From: CAZGTQ01 sp964528575
GTDB taxonomy: Bacteria; Planctomycetota; UBA1135; GCA-002686595
DNA: 58,443 bases
Assembly (NCBI GenBank): GCA_964528575.1
Contig: CAZGTQ010000386.1
Location: 1 to 58,443 of the forward strand
Direction of reading: 5' to 3'
Below the pieces are notes generated by a model, which saw nothing but the letters and a program-made list of their open reading frames with translations, made no database searches and was not told the DNA's origin. Each line of letters begins with the position of its first letter. Position 1 is the first letter of the stretch. The translations under genes were made by a program, and so were the position numbers. Of this stretch, positions 25,998 through 36,003 are shown in pieces.

Positions 25998-27902
25998 CTA
26001 CGGCTCGGTCTCCTCTCCGCCGGACGGAGCGGAGTCCCCGTCGCCGGATGGCACGGAGTCCTCTGCGCCGGACGACACGGAGTCTGCGTCGGACGATACG
26101 GAGTCTGCGCCGGACGATACGGCGTCGTCCGGCACGGAGTCCTCTGCGTCGGACGTACCCGAGTCCTGGTCGCCGATGCGCAGCGACGATCCCGCGACCG
26201 CCGCGGCGCCCTCGGGCGACGGACTGCCGCCGCCGCGCAGGCTCTCGTTCTCGTCGAAGTCCGAGTGCACGAACGACAAACCGATCTTGCGGTCCTCGGT
26301 GTCGACGCGGATCACGCGCACTTCGATCTTCATGCCGGGCTGCACGATCTCCTCGGGGCTCGTGATCTTGTGATCGGAGAGCTCGGAGATGTGCAGCAGG
26401 CCCTCGAGGTCCTCCTCGAGCTTCACGAAGACGCCGAAGTTCGTGATCTTCGTCACGTAACCCGAGAGCAGGTCCCCGACGTGGTAGTTGTTGGGGATCT
26501 CGTCCTGCCACGGATCGGGGGTGAGCTGCTTGAGTCCGAGCGCGATGCGCTTCTTGCCCATGTCGACCGACAGCACGACGCAGCGCAGCTTGTCGCCCTT
26601 CTTCACGACCTCCGAGGGGTGAGCGACCTTCTTGGTCCAGCTCATGTCGGAGATGTGCAGCAGGCCGTCGATGCCCTCCTCGATCTCGACGAACGCGCCG
26701 TACGAGGTGAGGTTGCGCACGGTGCCCTCGATGACGGTGCCGACCGGGTAATGCTCCTCGGCCAGGTCCCAGGGGTTCGTCTCGGCCTGCTTCATGCCGA
26801 GCGAGATCTCCTGCTTGTCGAGGTCGATGTCGAGCACGACCACCTCGACCTTGTCGCCGCTGTTGACGAGCTCGGACGGATGGTTGACGCGCCGCGTCCA
26901 CGACATCTCGGAGATGTGGACGAGGCCCTCGACGCCGTCCTCGAGCTTCACGAAGGCGCCGTACGACATGATGTTGACGACTTCGCCGACGTGCTTGCTG
27001 CCGATCGGGTAGCGCTTCTCGATGCCCTCCCACGGCGACGCGGACTTCTGCTTGAGGCCCAGCGCGATGCGCTCGCGCTCGGTGTCGACGCGCAGCACCT
27101 TGACCTCGATGTCCTGGCCGATCTCGACCATCTGCGACGGATGGCTGATGCGGCCCCACGACATGTCGGTGATGTGCAGCAAGCCGTCGATGCCGCCGAG
27201 GTCGACGAACACGCCGAAGTCGGCGATGTTCTTGACCTGCCCGGTGCGGACCTGCCCCTCTTCGAGATCCGTGAGCAGCGCCTCGCGCTGGCGCTGGCGC
27301 TCCTCCTCGAGGAGCTTGCGCCGCGAGACGACGATGTTCATCCGCTCGGGGTCGATCTTGATGATGCGCGCGCGGACCGCATCTCCGATGAAGTCGGAGA
27401 TGTCGTGCGTGCGGCGCAGGTTGACCTGGCTCGCGGGCAGGAAGACGTTCACGCCTTCCACGTCGACGAGCAGGCCGCCCTTGATCTTGCGTTGGACGAC
27501 GCCGTGCACCTCGTCGCCCTCGGCGTACTTGGTCGACACGCGCTCCCACGCGCGCAGGCGGTCGGCGCGGCGCTTGGAGAGCGAGGCGGTGTCGTTCTCG
27601 TCGAGGCCGTCGTAGAAGACCTCGTACGTGTCGCCGGGCTTGGGCAGCGACTCGCCGAACTCGGAGAGCGGGATCGTCCCTTCGCTCTTCCCGCCGATGT
27701 CCATGATCACCAAGCCCGTGCGCTCGTCGACCGAGTCGACGGTGGCTTGGACGATCGACCCCGGCTCGATGTCGCGCACCGAGTCGAAGAGCTGGGAGGC
27801 GTAGTCGGTGTCGGAGAGGCCCCCGATGGCCTCCTCGATCTTGCGGTCGAGCTCTTCCGGATCGAGCTCGTAATGCTTCAGGCGGTTGGTGGCTAGAGCC
27901 AT
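25998..27902 (-). CDS. rpsA: 30S ribosomal protein S1 with six S1 domains and an acidic repetitive tail
   Basis: A 634-residue RNA-binding ribosomal protein that helps mRNA docking. Six S1 (OB-fold) domains are visible, at about residues 45-98, 125-182, 215-272, 300-358, 387-444 and 473-530. Domains 3-6 carry the classic GxFV...GLLHISxMSW pattern. Residues about 552-634 are an extra Ser/Asp/Glu-rich repeat (units such as DSVSSDADSVSSGAE) that ordinary S1 lacks. MALATNRL starts at the ATG. The 106 bases to the upstream plsC stop are relatively AT-rich and may hold an internal promoter or leader. The cmk-plsC-rpsA order is conserved in several bacterial groups. Confidence 0.95.
   Translation of the reverse strand: MALATNRLKHYELDPEELDRKIEEAIGGLSDTDYASQLFDSVRDIEPGSIVQATVDSVDERTGLVIMDIGGKSEGTIPLSEFGESLPKPGDTYEVFYDGLDENDTASLSKRRADRLRAWERVSTKYAEGDEVHGVVQRKIKGGLLVDVEGVNVFLPASQVNLRRTHDISDFIGDAVRARIIKIDPERMNIVVSRRKLLEEERQRQREALLTDLEEGQVRTGQVKNIADFGVFVDLGGIDGLLHITDMSWGRISHPSQMVEIGQDIEVKVLRVDTERERIALGLKQKSASPWEGIEKRYPIGSKHVGEVVNIMSYGAFVKLEDGVEGLVHISEMSWTRRVNHPSELVNSGDKVEVVVLDIDLDKQEISLGMKQAETNPWDLAEEHYPVGTVIEGTVRNLTSYGAFVEIEEGIDGLLHISDMSWTKKVAHPSEVVKKGDKLRCVVLSVDMGKKRIALGLKQLTPDPWQDEIPNNYHVGDLLSGYVTKITNFGVFVKLEEDLEGLLHISELSDHKITSPEEIVQPGMKIEVRVIRVDTEDRKIGLSFVHSDFDENESLRGGGSPSPEGAAAVAGSSLRIGDQDSGTSDAEDSVPDDAVSSGADSVSSDADSVSSGAEDSVPSGDGDSAPSGGEETEP
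26021..26165 (-). repeat. Degenerate short tandem repeat encoding the acidic tail of S1
   Basis: Imperfect units of about 18-21 bases built from CGGAGTC-TCTGCG-CGGACGA-type blocks are repeated six or seven times within the 3' end of rpsA. They encode Asp-Ser-Val-Ser-Ser-like steps. Copy number is likely to vary between strains, because the unit length is a multiple of three and the tail lies outside the S1 domains. Confidence 0.65.
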
Positions 27903-28008
27903 GGATGAGGGTTTGCGGTCTCTTCGGAACGTTTCAAAGGGATGTAGATCAAGAACGAGTCGCAGCCGCGCGCTCGGGCTCCGAGCGTCGCGCGGCGGCG
28001 TGCGTGAG

Positions 28009-28704
28009 TCAGCGCTGCTCCGGCACGGAGCGGTACCCCCCGTCGCCGACGGCCGCGACGATCGCCTCGCGTGCGCGCTCGAGCGCGTCCGGGAGCGAGC
28101 CGTCGATCGCGGGCCCGTAGCGTACGGCCATCCGGCGCAGACGGGGCAGCTTCGAGCCGCGCGGCCAGACGTCGAGGCCTCCGCGGACCGCGGCGGGCAC
28201 GAGCGGCACGCGCGCGCGGCGCGCGGCGAGCGCGGCCCCGGGGCGGAAGGCCCCGACGCGGCCGTCGCGGGAGCGCGTGCCCTCGGCGAAGACTGCGAGC
28301 GCGTCGCCGCGCTCGAGGTGCGCGAGCATGGCCTTCAGCGCGGCCCGGTCGGCGCTCCCGCGCTTGACGAGGACCGCGCCGCACTGGCGCATGAGCCAGG
28401 CGAGCGGGCGCGAGTGCGCGAGCGTGTCGCGCGCGACGAAGCACACGTGGCGGCGCGTCGACATCGCGATCAGCGGGATGTCGAGCAGCGACTGGTGGTT
28501 CGAGACGATCACGATCGGGCCGTCGTCGGGCACGTGCTCGCGGCCCTCGACGCGGGCGCGGAACAGGACGCGCAGCAGGACGTGCATGGAGAAGCGCACG
28601 ACGCGGTACGTGAGCGTCTTGTGCGTCAAGACGTCCGTCGCGCCGCCGGCCTCGGCCTGCGGCTCGTGCGACTGCGCGGCAGCCATGTCGCTCGCGTCGC
28701 TCAC
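28009..28704 (-). CDS. plsC: 1-acyl-sn-glycerol-3-phosphate acyltransferase
   Basis: A 231-residue lysophosphatidic acid acyltransferase that makes phosphatidic acid at the inner membrane. The acyltransferase motifs are NHQSLLD (His70, four residues, Asp75) and FAEGTRSRDG (Glu141-Arg144). A further VPAAVRG-type segment follows. An N-terminal hydrophobic stretch (about 36-50) anchors it. The GTG start overlaps the cmk stop (GTGA, 28701-28704); MAAAQ at residue 7 is an alternative start. It lies between cmk and rpsA. Confidence 0.93.
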   Translation of the reverse strand: MSDASDMAAAQSHEPQAEAGGATDVLTHKTLTYRVVRFSMHVLLRVLFRARVEGREHVPDDGPIVIVSNHQSLLDIPLIAMSTRRHVCFVARDTLAHSRPLAWLMRQCGAVLVKRGSADRAALKAMLAHLERGDALAVFAEGTRSRDGRVGAFRPGAALAARRARVPLVPAAVRGGLDVWPRGSKLPRLRRMAVRYGPAIDGSLPDALERAREAIVAAVGDGGYRSVPEQR

Positions 28705-29354
28705 GCGCGCGCCTCGGCGCCGCGGACGTGCTCGACGACGCGCGCGACGACGTCGCTCGCCTCGAGCCCGTCGGTGTCGATCACGACCGCGCCCGGCGCC
28801 TGGCGCAGCGGCGAGAGCGCGCGCGTCGAATCCAGCCGGTCGCGCAGCTCCATGTCGACCTGGATCTGAGCGACGTCTTCGGGGTGCCCGAGCTCGGAGG
28901 CGCGCCGCCGGGCGCGCTCGCGGGGTGTGGCGATGAGAAAGAACTTGTGCTCGGCCTCGGGGAACACGACGGTCGTCGTGTCGCGCCCCTCGGCGACGAG
29001 GCCGCCCCACTGCCGCGCGAGCACGCGCTGCCGCTCGACGACCGCCGCGCGCACGCCGGCGTGCATCGACAGGCTCGAGACGTTGCGCGTGACCTCGCTG
29101 CCGCGGATCGCGGGCTCTCCCGCTTCCCCGTCGATCAGGACGCGCCCCTGCGGATCGAAGCGCAGGTCGACCGACCGCGCGATCTCGGCGCACCGCTTCG
29201 CGTCGGTCGGATCGACCCCGCGCCGCAGGGCGACGAGGGTGAGCGCGCGGTACATCGCGCCGGTGTCGAGATACACGAGCCCCAGCTCGCGGGCGACCGC
29301 TCTGGCGACCGTGCTCTTCCCGGCTCCGGCGGGCCCGTCCAGGGCGATGATCAT
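28701..29354 (-). CDS. cmk: Cytidylate kinase
   Basis: A 217-residue nucleoside monophosphate kinase phosphorylating CMP and dCMP. The P-loop GPAGAGKST lies at residues 7-15. YLDTGAMYRALTLVALRRG is the substrate region and LVAEGRDTTTVVFPEA is the conserved RD-TT-VFP element. The length is standard. An 85-base gap separates it from the upstream membrane-protein gene. The stop is shared with the plsC start (GTGA). Confidence 0.96.
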   Translation of the reverse strand: MIIALDGPAGAGKSTVARAVARELGLVYLDTGAMYRALTLVALRRGVDPTDAKRCAEIARSVDLRFDPQGRVLIDGEAGEPAIRGSEVTRNVSSLSMHAGVRAAVVERQRVLARQWGGLVAEGRDTTTVVFPEAEHKFFLIATPRERARRRASELGHPEDVAQIQVDMELRDRLDSTRALSPLRQAPGAVVIDTDGLEASDVVARVVEHVRGAEARA

Positions 29355-29439
29355 GCGGAGGGACAGCCTGGCTCGAACCGCCGATCGACCTCCCGATCGG
29401 GGAAACGAGCGCTCCAGGATAGGGAGGAGCCGCGCCGAA

Positions 29440-30444
29440 TCAAGCCCGGGGCGCGGCCGGCGCGAGCCCGACCGAGCGCAGGAGCTCGTCCGTGTCGTCG
29501 CGCCACCAGAAACGCTTGGGCAGGAGCTGGAGCGGTGTCTGCGGCTCGCTGGGGTGCGCCGCGACCAGGAAGACGCGCCGGTCGATGCGGCCGGCGGGCA
29601 GGTCGTGGCGGAAGATGCGCACGTCGCTCGCCCACGCGCCGGGCAGGCCGCACCAGCTCTCGGGGACGCGGACGCGCTCCCAGCTCGGCTCGCCGCTCGT
29701 CAGCCGGCGCGCGAGCGGCTCGAGCTCCGCGGGCACCGCGGGCACCGCGGACACCGCGGACACCGCGGACACCGCGTCCACCGCGGCGCCGGGCCGACCT
29801 CGTCGACCCTCGTCCGGCTTCAGCTCGCCGGCGATTCGACGGGCGAGCTCGACGAGCGCCTCGGGCTCGTTCGCGACCCGCTCGTCGGTCGACCAGACGA
29901 CGACGGCCGCGTGGGTCCGCCTCCCCGGCCGGTCCAGATGCTCGTCCGCGACGACGAGGGCGGCGGGGAGCACGTCCGACTCGCGCCGTCGCGCCCGCAC
30001 CCGCCGCGCGTGCGCGCGCCGCCGCAGCACGACCGACGTCGACACGACCAGCGCCGCGCCGAGCAGCGCCCAGAGCGTCGGCCCGCGGGTGGAGAGCAGC
30101 GCGACGAGCGCCGCGAACCAGAGCGCCAAGGAGCCGAGGCAACCGACGGCGGTCGCGCGCTCGAACGCCGGCGCGTCGAACCCACCGTCCTGGGGGTCGC
30201 GCTCCCAACCCTCGCGCACGCGCCGGCGGGCCAGAACGAGCACGTCGGCGAAGCTCCGGACCGGTTCCTCGGATCGCTCGGACGAAGAGGGAGACGTCGG
30301 CATGGGCCGCCCATGCGCGCGCAAATCCCGCGCCAGCGGCTCACTCGGCGGCGGCCGCCAGAACGACTCGGGAGCGTGCCTCACGACCTCCTTCGTCGTC
30401 CAGGAGGACGACATCCCCTCGTCGTCCAGGACGCCCCGGTCCAT
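29440..30444 (-). CDS. Membrane protein of unknown function with Ala/Val repeat
   Basis: A 334-residue protein not recognised. Two adjacent transmembrane helices (about residues 104-145, including LALWFAALVALLS and LLGAALVVSTSVVL) split a cytoplasmic-looking N-terminal part from a basic linker and a C-terminal domain. The C-terminal part has the run AVSAVSAVPAVP, encoded by a 9-bp tandem repeat. After it come VPESWCGLPGAWASD and FWWRDDTDELLRSVGL. No catalytic motif is seen. Start alternatives are ATG at 30444, 30414 and 30303; none has a strong ribosome site. It lies 26 bases after the lpxH stop and upstream of cmk in the same direction. Confidence 0.65.
   Translation of the reverse strand: MDRGVLDDEGMSSSWTTKEVVRHAPESFWRPPPSEPLARDLRAHGRPMPTSPSSSERSEEPVRSFADVLVLARRRVREGWERDPQDGGFDAPAFERATAVGCLGSLALWFAALVALLSTRGPTLWALLGAALVVSTSVVLRRRAHARRVRARRRESDVLPAALVVADEHLDRPGRRTHAAVVVWSTDERVANEPEALVELARRIAGELKPDEGRRGRPGAAVDAVSAVSAVSAVPAVPAELEPLARRLTSGEPSWERVRVPESWCGLPGAWASDVRIFRHDLPAGRIDRRVFLVAAHPSEPQTPLQLLPKRFWWRDDTDELLRSVGLAPAAPRA
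29730..29783 (-). repeat. 9-bp tandem repeat (six units) inside the membrane protein gene
   Basis: Six successive 9-base units of the form CGGRCACCG lie at 29730-29783, the last one altered (CGTCCACCG). They encode the repeating Ser/Pro-Ala-Val steps. The unit keeps the reading frame, so copy-number change would alter only linker length. Confidence 0.8.
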
Positions 30445-30470
30445 CGCGGTTGCGCTCGGTCGCGCGGCCG

Positions 30471-31228
30471 CTAGCGCTCCGCGAGCTCGAGGCGGCCGCG
30501 CTCCGTCACGACGAGCGTGTCGCGCTCGCCGCCGAACGCGTCGACGACGAGCCAGCGCACGCCGCCCGGGAGGTGCTCGTCGCGGAAGCGGTGCGCGTGG
30601 CCGCAGACGAGCGTCGTGCAGCCGTGCTCGAGCGCCGCGGCGACGCACGCGTCGGCCTGGAGCTCCGTCTCGGGCGCCGGCTTGGCCGCGACCGCGCGCG
30701 TCGACGCGCGGCGCAAGCGCCGCGCGACCGCGCGGGCCGCGCTCGCCGGCACGAGCCGGGCGAAGCCGCGCACCGGCGCGGAGTGGAGCACGCCGCGCAG
30801 CCGCTGGTAGCCGTGGTCGAGCGTGCACAGCGTGTCGCCGTGCACGCAGAGCACGCGCTCGCCGCCCGCGCGGCCGTCGCGGCCGACGAGGCCGACGAGA
30901 CCGTCGGGGTGCACGCGGCCGCCGGTGCGGCGCTCGAAGCTCGCGTCCAACAGGAAGTCGCGGTTGCCGCACAAGAGGTGCAGCGCGCGCCCGCCCGCGG
31001 TGAAGCGGCGCAGCGCGTCGAGCACGAGCCGGCCGCCCTCGCTCTCCTCTTGCGCGCGGCCGATCCAGTACTCGAACAGGTCGCCGAGCACGACGAGGCA
31101 CGGGCACGCGTCCGCCGCGGCGAGCCATGCGACGAACGCGCGCACGTCCGCCCCCTCTCCGTCGACGTCGAGGTGCAGGTCGCCGACGACGAGGGTGCCC
31201 GCGGGCAGCTCGATCTCGGCGAGCGCGC

Positions 31229-31232
<4 letters not shown>
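30471..31232 (-). CDS. lpxH: UDP-2,3-diacylglucosamine diphosphatase (LpxH-like)
   Basis: A 253-residue calcineurin-like metallophosphoesterase matching LpxH, the enzyme that makes lipid X in lipid A synthesis. Metal motifs are GDLHL (Asp18, His20), GDLFEYWIG (Asp51), GNRDFLL (Asn90), CVHGDTLC and CGHAHRF. The EYWIG and DHGYQRLR segments are typical of LpxH rather than general phosphoesterases. It starts with GTG in a GTGA overlap with the NtrC-type regulator (31229-31232), so lipid A synthesis is linked translationally to a sigma-54 activator, an unusual pairing. Confidence 0.9.
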
Positions 31233-32649
<1,417 letters not shown>

Positions 32650-32653
<4 letters not shown>

Positions 32654-33186
32654 CCGGAGAGCCCCGGCACGTGCGCGACGTAACGGTCGCCGCCGCCGAG
32701 CTCCGCGTCGCGCACCGCGTCCTCGGCCGCCTCGAGCAGCGCGTCGAAGAACAGCGTGTTGTCGTCCTGGTACGCGCTGCCGCCGACGCTGAGCGTCGTC
32801 GCCTGGCCGTCCGCCCCGGCGCCCGCGCGCGCGGCCGCGAGCAGCCGCTCCGCCGCGGCGCGCGCGCCGTCGGCCGGCGTGTGCGGCAGCACCGCCATCA
32901 GCCGGTCGTCGGCGAGGCGGCCGAGATAGTCGCACACGCGCGTCTCGCGCTGGAGCAGCGCGATCACGCTCTCGAGCAACGCCTCCTTCGCGTCGTAGCC
33001 CTCGGTGTCGCGCACGCGCTCGAGGTCGTCGACCGTCAGCACGAGGCACGCCAGGGGATAGCGATAGCGCTGCGCTCGACTGAACTCGACCCGCATCAGA
33101 TGGCGGATCTGCGTCATCGAGAACAGGCCGGGCGAGGGCGAGCGCTCGGGCGAGGACGAGCGGGACGCGGGACGGAACGTGGTCAT
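32650..33186 (-). CDS. Degenerate GGDEF-domain protein
   Basis: A 178-residue protein whose residues 25-165 follow the nucleotide-cyclase/GGDEF fold pattern: RVEFSRAQRYRYPLACLVLTVDDLERV, then ALLESVIALLQRETRVCDYLGRLADD, then DRLMAVLPHTPADGARAAAERL. The active-site GGDEF/GGEEF is replaced by GRLADDR, so diguanylate cyclase activity is unlikely. Ser/Pro-rich residues 1-24 precede it. The ATGA overlap with the sigma-54 regulator suggests it modulates that protein or a phosphorelay. It might bind c-di-GMP or another nucleotide; that is speculation. Confidence 0.72.
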
Positions 33187-33265
33187 GCGCGGCTTCCCTG
33201 GGGCGGTGCGAGCACCTTAGCCCGCCGACCCGCTCCCGTGCCAGCGCGACGGCACCTTCGCTGCG

Positions 33266-34105
33266 TCAGTCGCCCGGCTCGGCGGCCGGCGGATCGGGCG
33301 CGATCGGCCCCAGGATGCGGTCGAAGAACGCGTCGAACTCGAGGCCCCTGTGGCGCAAGAGCAGGAGCATGACGAGCACGATCACCGAGTAGACGAGGAG
33401 CGCGAGGAGCTGCGAGAGCGCCATCGCGACGGTGCCCTTGACCGCCTGGCGCGCCTTGCGCGTCGCGCCGCGGCCGCCGCGCAGGAGCGGCGCCATCAAG
33501 AGATCGCGCGCGAGCATCGCGGTGCGCTCGATCACGCGCTCGCTCGCCCGTCGCGGGTCGCCCAGCGCGCGCTCGGCGGCGAGCAGCTCGCGCGCGCACG
33601 CGTCCGCGTCGAACTCTCCGCGGCGCACGGCGTCCTGCCAACTCCGCGCGACCTGCTTGTCGGCGAGGCCCAGCTCGACGAGCAGCCCCGCGCGCAGCCG
33701 CCGCCACGCGCGCGCCTCGTCGGCGGACAGCGCGACCTCGCCCGGCGCGAGCCCCGGCCCCGTCGCCGGCAGCGTCGCGGCCGGCGGGTCGTCGATGACC
33801 GGGATCTCCTCGAGCGAGGCCTCGCTCGCCGGCCCGCGGAACACGATGCGCGCACCCTTCCACTCGACGCGGTCGCCGCTCGACAGCGCCGTCTCCTCGA
33901 ACGGCTCGCCGTCGCGCAACGGCGGCGACCCCGAGCCGACGTAGACCATGCGCGGGGGCTGGTCGTAGACGTGGAGCTGCTCGCCGCCCGAGCCGGCGAG
34001 CGCGATCTCCCCGTCGCGGCCGCCCACGCGCGTCAGCCCGCGGTTCAGCGACTCGCGGCGCTGCCGCCCCCCCTCGTCCGTGATCTCGAGCCAACACGTT
34101 CCCAC
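33266..34105 (-). CDS. FHA-like domain protein with C-terminal transmembrane segment
   Basis: A 279-residue protein. Residues 1-95 look like a diverged FHA fold: LTRVGGRDGEIALAGSGG, then LSSGDRVEWKGARIVFRG, without the canonical Ser-x-x-His pair. The middle (130-215) is helical and charged. Residues about 230-255 (MALSQLLALLVYSVIVLVML) form a transmembrane helix. The GTG start is chosen because GGAGG precedes it by seven bases; an upstream extension would be Arg/Ser-rich shadow sequence. It is the first gene of the leftward run that continues with the GGDEF-like protein and the regulator. A phosphopeptide-binding role is possible but not shown. Confidence 0.65.
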   Translation of the reverse strand: MGTCWLEITDEGGRQRRESLNRGLTRVGGRDGEIALAGSGGEQLHVYDQPPRMVYVGSGSPPLRDGEPFEETALSSGDRVEWKGARIVFRGPASEASLEEIPVIDDPPAATLPATGPGLAPGEVALSADEARAWRRLRAGLLVELGLADKQVARSWQDAVRRGEFDADACARELLAAERALGDPRRASERVIERTAMLARDLLMAPLLRGGRGATRKARQAVKGTVAMALSQLLALLVYSVIVLVMLLLLRHRGLEFDAFFDRILGPIAPDPPAAEPGD

Positions 34106-34244
34106 GGGGGCCCTCCATAGAGCATTTCGCCGCGGCTTGCACGTTCCAGCTCGTAGCCGCGCGGCCCGCGTGCCACTATCTCGGGCGAGCCGCGTCGAGC
34201 GAACAGCTTCCGGCGAACCGCTTCGAGCGAACGTGGCCGCAACG

Positions 34245-35840
34245 ATGTCCCTGTCCATCGCGCTCCTGGCTCTGACGCTGCTCGGTGCGCAGGACGAGCG
34301 CTGGCTCGCCCTGCCCGTGCCCGAGCTCTCGCTCGAGCCGGTCGCGCCCCCGCCGGTGCCGGCGCTCGAGCCCGGCTCGCACCTCGCGCTGGGCGACACG
34401 TACGCCGACCCGCTCGCCGAGCGCGAGCTGTCCGTCGCGCCCCACCTCCCTGTCGGCGTGTTCCTCGAGCTGATCGACGAGGACGCGCGGCGGCGCGGCG
34501 AGCGCCTCGAGATCCGCCGGCCGCCGCCGCCGATCCTGCTGCGCGGGCCGGCGTCCGCGCTCGCGCGCTCCCGCGCCCTGGTCGCCGACCTCGACGCGGC
34601 GGCGCGCGCGATGGAGATCGACGTCGCGGTCTGGCTCTTCGACGGCGCGGCCAACGGTGCGGCCGATGGCGCGGCGGACGGCGCGGCGCCGCAAGGCCCG
34701 CCCGACTGGACCGGCCGGACGCGCTCGGGAGGGTCTCTGACGTTCGGCGAGCGGCGCTCCGCTTCGTTCCTCTCGGGCTACCGCGTCGACGTCGCGAACG
34801 GGGCCGGAGCGGCCGACCCAGAGCTCGCGACGGCGCTGACCGGCGAGCTCGTCGCGCTGCGCGCGTGGCGCGTCGGCGGCGGCGAACGCGTGCTCGTGTC
34901 CGGCGTGCTCGACCTCGCGGAGCTCGCGGGCCTCGAGTCCTTCGACCCCGATTCCCCGGACCTGGGGACGGTGCAAGTGCCCACGATCGGCGCGCTCGAG
35001 GTGCGCTTCGCCGGGACGTTCGCGAGCGGCGAGCCGCTGCGCGTGCGCGTCGAAGGCGCGCCGCTCGAGCGGCCGGCGCGGACGCTGTGGGTGCGCGCGA
35101 CGACGCGGCCGGACGAGCGCTCGCCCGACCGCGCGTGGCGCTGCGCCGACGTCGCGCTCGTCGGCAGCGCGGTCTCCGAGCTCGCCCTGCCGAGCCCGGG
35201 CAGCGGGCTCGCGGTGCGCACGAGCACGCGCGCGGGCACGGTCGTCGAGCCGCTGACGGCCGCGTCGATCTGGGGCCAGGTCGAGGCCGCCTTCCGCGAG
35301 CGCTCGTTCGGCGCCGACGCGCCGGGGCCGCCGTTCCTCGTCTACGCGCCGGGGCTCCTGATCGCTCCCGCCGACGACGCGGCGCTGTGGAGCGAGGTCG
35401 ACGCGCTCGTCGCGGCGGCCGAGTCCGCGCGCACGCGGACCGCGCTCGTCACCGTCGCGCACGGCGACCTGCGTGTCGAGCTCCCGGTCGCGGAAGGCTA
35501 CCCCGCGCGCGTGCTCGCCGGGACGGAGACGACGGCGCTCGTCGACTACGACACCGAGATCGCGCAGGACTCGTGGATGGGCCTGCCGCGCATCGCCAAG
35601 GCGTTCGACGGAGTCTGCGTGCAGGGTCGGCTCGCGCGCGACGCGTTCGTCGCGCGCCACTGGGTCGCGCGCAGCGAGCCCGGCGGCTCGCTCGGTCGCG
35701 CGGACACGACGCACGGCGGCCTCGCGCTCCCGCGGCGCACGTCCAGCGAGGGGATCGCGTCCGCGCGGATCGGGACCGCGGGGTACCGCGCGGAGCGCGC
35801 CGACCGGCCGGGCCTGTCGATCGCGGTGCGCGAGCGGTGA
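34245..35840 (+). CDS. Predicted exported protein, unknown function
   Basis: A 531-residue protein not recognised. A short signal-like segment (MSLSIALLALTLLGAQ) starts it, after which the sequence is beta-rich and acidic-neutral. A GAANGAADGAADGAA linker near residues 143-157 is encoded by a short repeat. Segments such as MEIDVAVWLFDG, RVLVSGVLDLAELAG and VPTIGALEVRFAGTF recall the secretin/GspD-like N-domains loosely, but no secretin motif is present. It is divergent from the FHA-like gene (139 bases apart) and upstream of rpoN. The last part, with VDYDTEIAQDSWMGLPRIAKAFDG, has no known match to me. Confidence 0.6.
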   Translation: MSLSIALLALTLLGAQDERWLALPVPELSLEPVAPPPVPALEPGSHLALGDTYADPLAERELSVAPHLPVGVFLELIDEDARRRGERLEIRRPPPPILLRGPASALARSRALVADLDAAARAMEIDVAVWLFDGAANGAADGAADGAAPQGPPDWTGRTRSGGSLTFGERRSASFLSGYRVDVANGAGAADPELATALTGELVALRAWRVGGGERVLVSGVLDLAELAGLESFDPDSPDLGTVQVPTIGALEVRFAGTFASGEPLRVRVEGAPLERPARTLWVRATTRPDERSPDRAWRCADVALVGSAVSELALPSPGSGLAVRTSTRAGTVVEPLTAASIWGQVEAAFRERSFGADAPGPPFLVYAPGLLIAPADDAALWSEVDALVAAAESARTRTALVTVAHGDLRVELPVAEGYPARVLAGTETTALVDYDTEIAQDSWMGLPRIAKAFDGVCVQGRLARDAFVARHWVARSEPGGSLGRADTTHGGLALPRRTSSEGIASARIGTAGYRAERADRPGLSIAVRER

Positions 35841-35850
35841 GCTGCGTGAG

Positions 35851-35896
35851 CTTTCTTCAACTGCACCCCACCTTCCTGCAATTGGGCTTCCTTCAA
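35851..35896. promoter_or_regulatory. Three spaced copies of a decamer upstream of rpoN
   Basis: CTTTCTTCAA (35851-35860), CTTCCTGCAA (35872-35881) and CTTCCTTCAA (35887-35896) fit the consensus CTTYCTKCAA. Start-to-start spacings are 21 and 15 bases. They sit between the exported-protein stop and the rpoN start in a locally lower-GC stretch. A repeated regulator site is possible; there is no symmetry within the decamer. Confidence 0.35.
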
Positions 35897-35952
35897 TCGG
35901 GGCTGAGCGCAGGCTTTTTGCAGCGCGCGCGGTTCGGCCCCCGAGAGCGGTC

Positions 35953-35958
35953 TATACT
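35953..35958 (+). promoter_or_regulatory. -10-like hexamer upstream of rpoN
   Basis: TATACT at 35953-35958 lies 45 bases before the TTG start of rpoN. No convincing -35 box is found at 16-18 bases. It is the best -10 match in the gap and would start transcription around 35965, giving a leader of about 39 bases with an AAGGGAAAG ribosome site. Confidence 0.35.
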
Positions 35959-36003
35959 CCGTTCAGCGGATCGCGTTCCCGCGCCGCAGAAAGGGAAAGC
36001 AGC

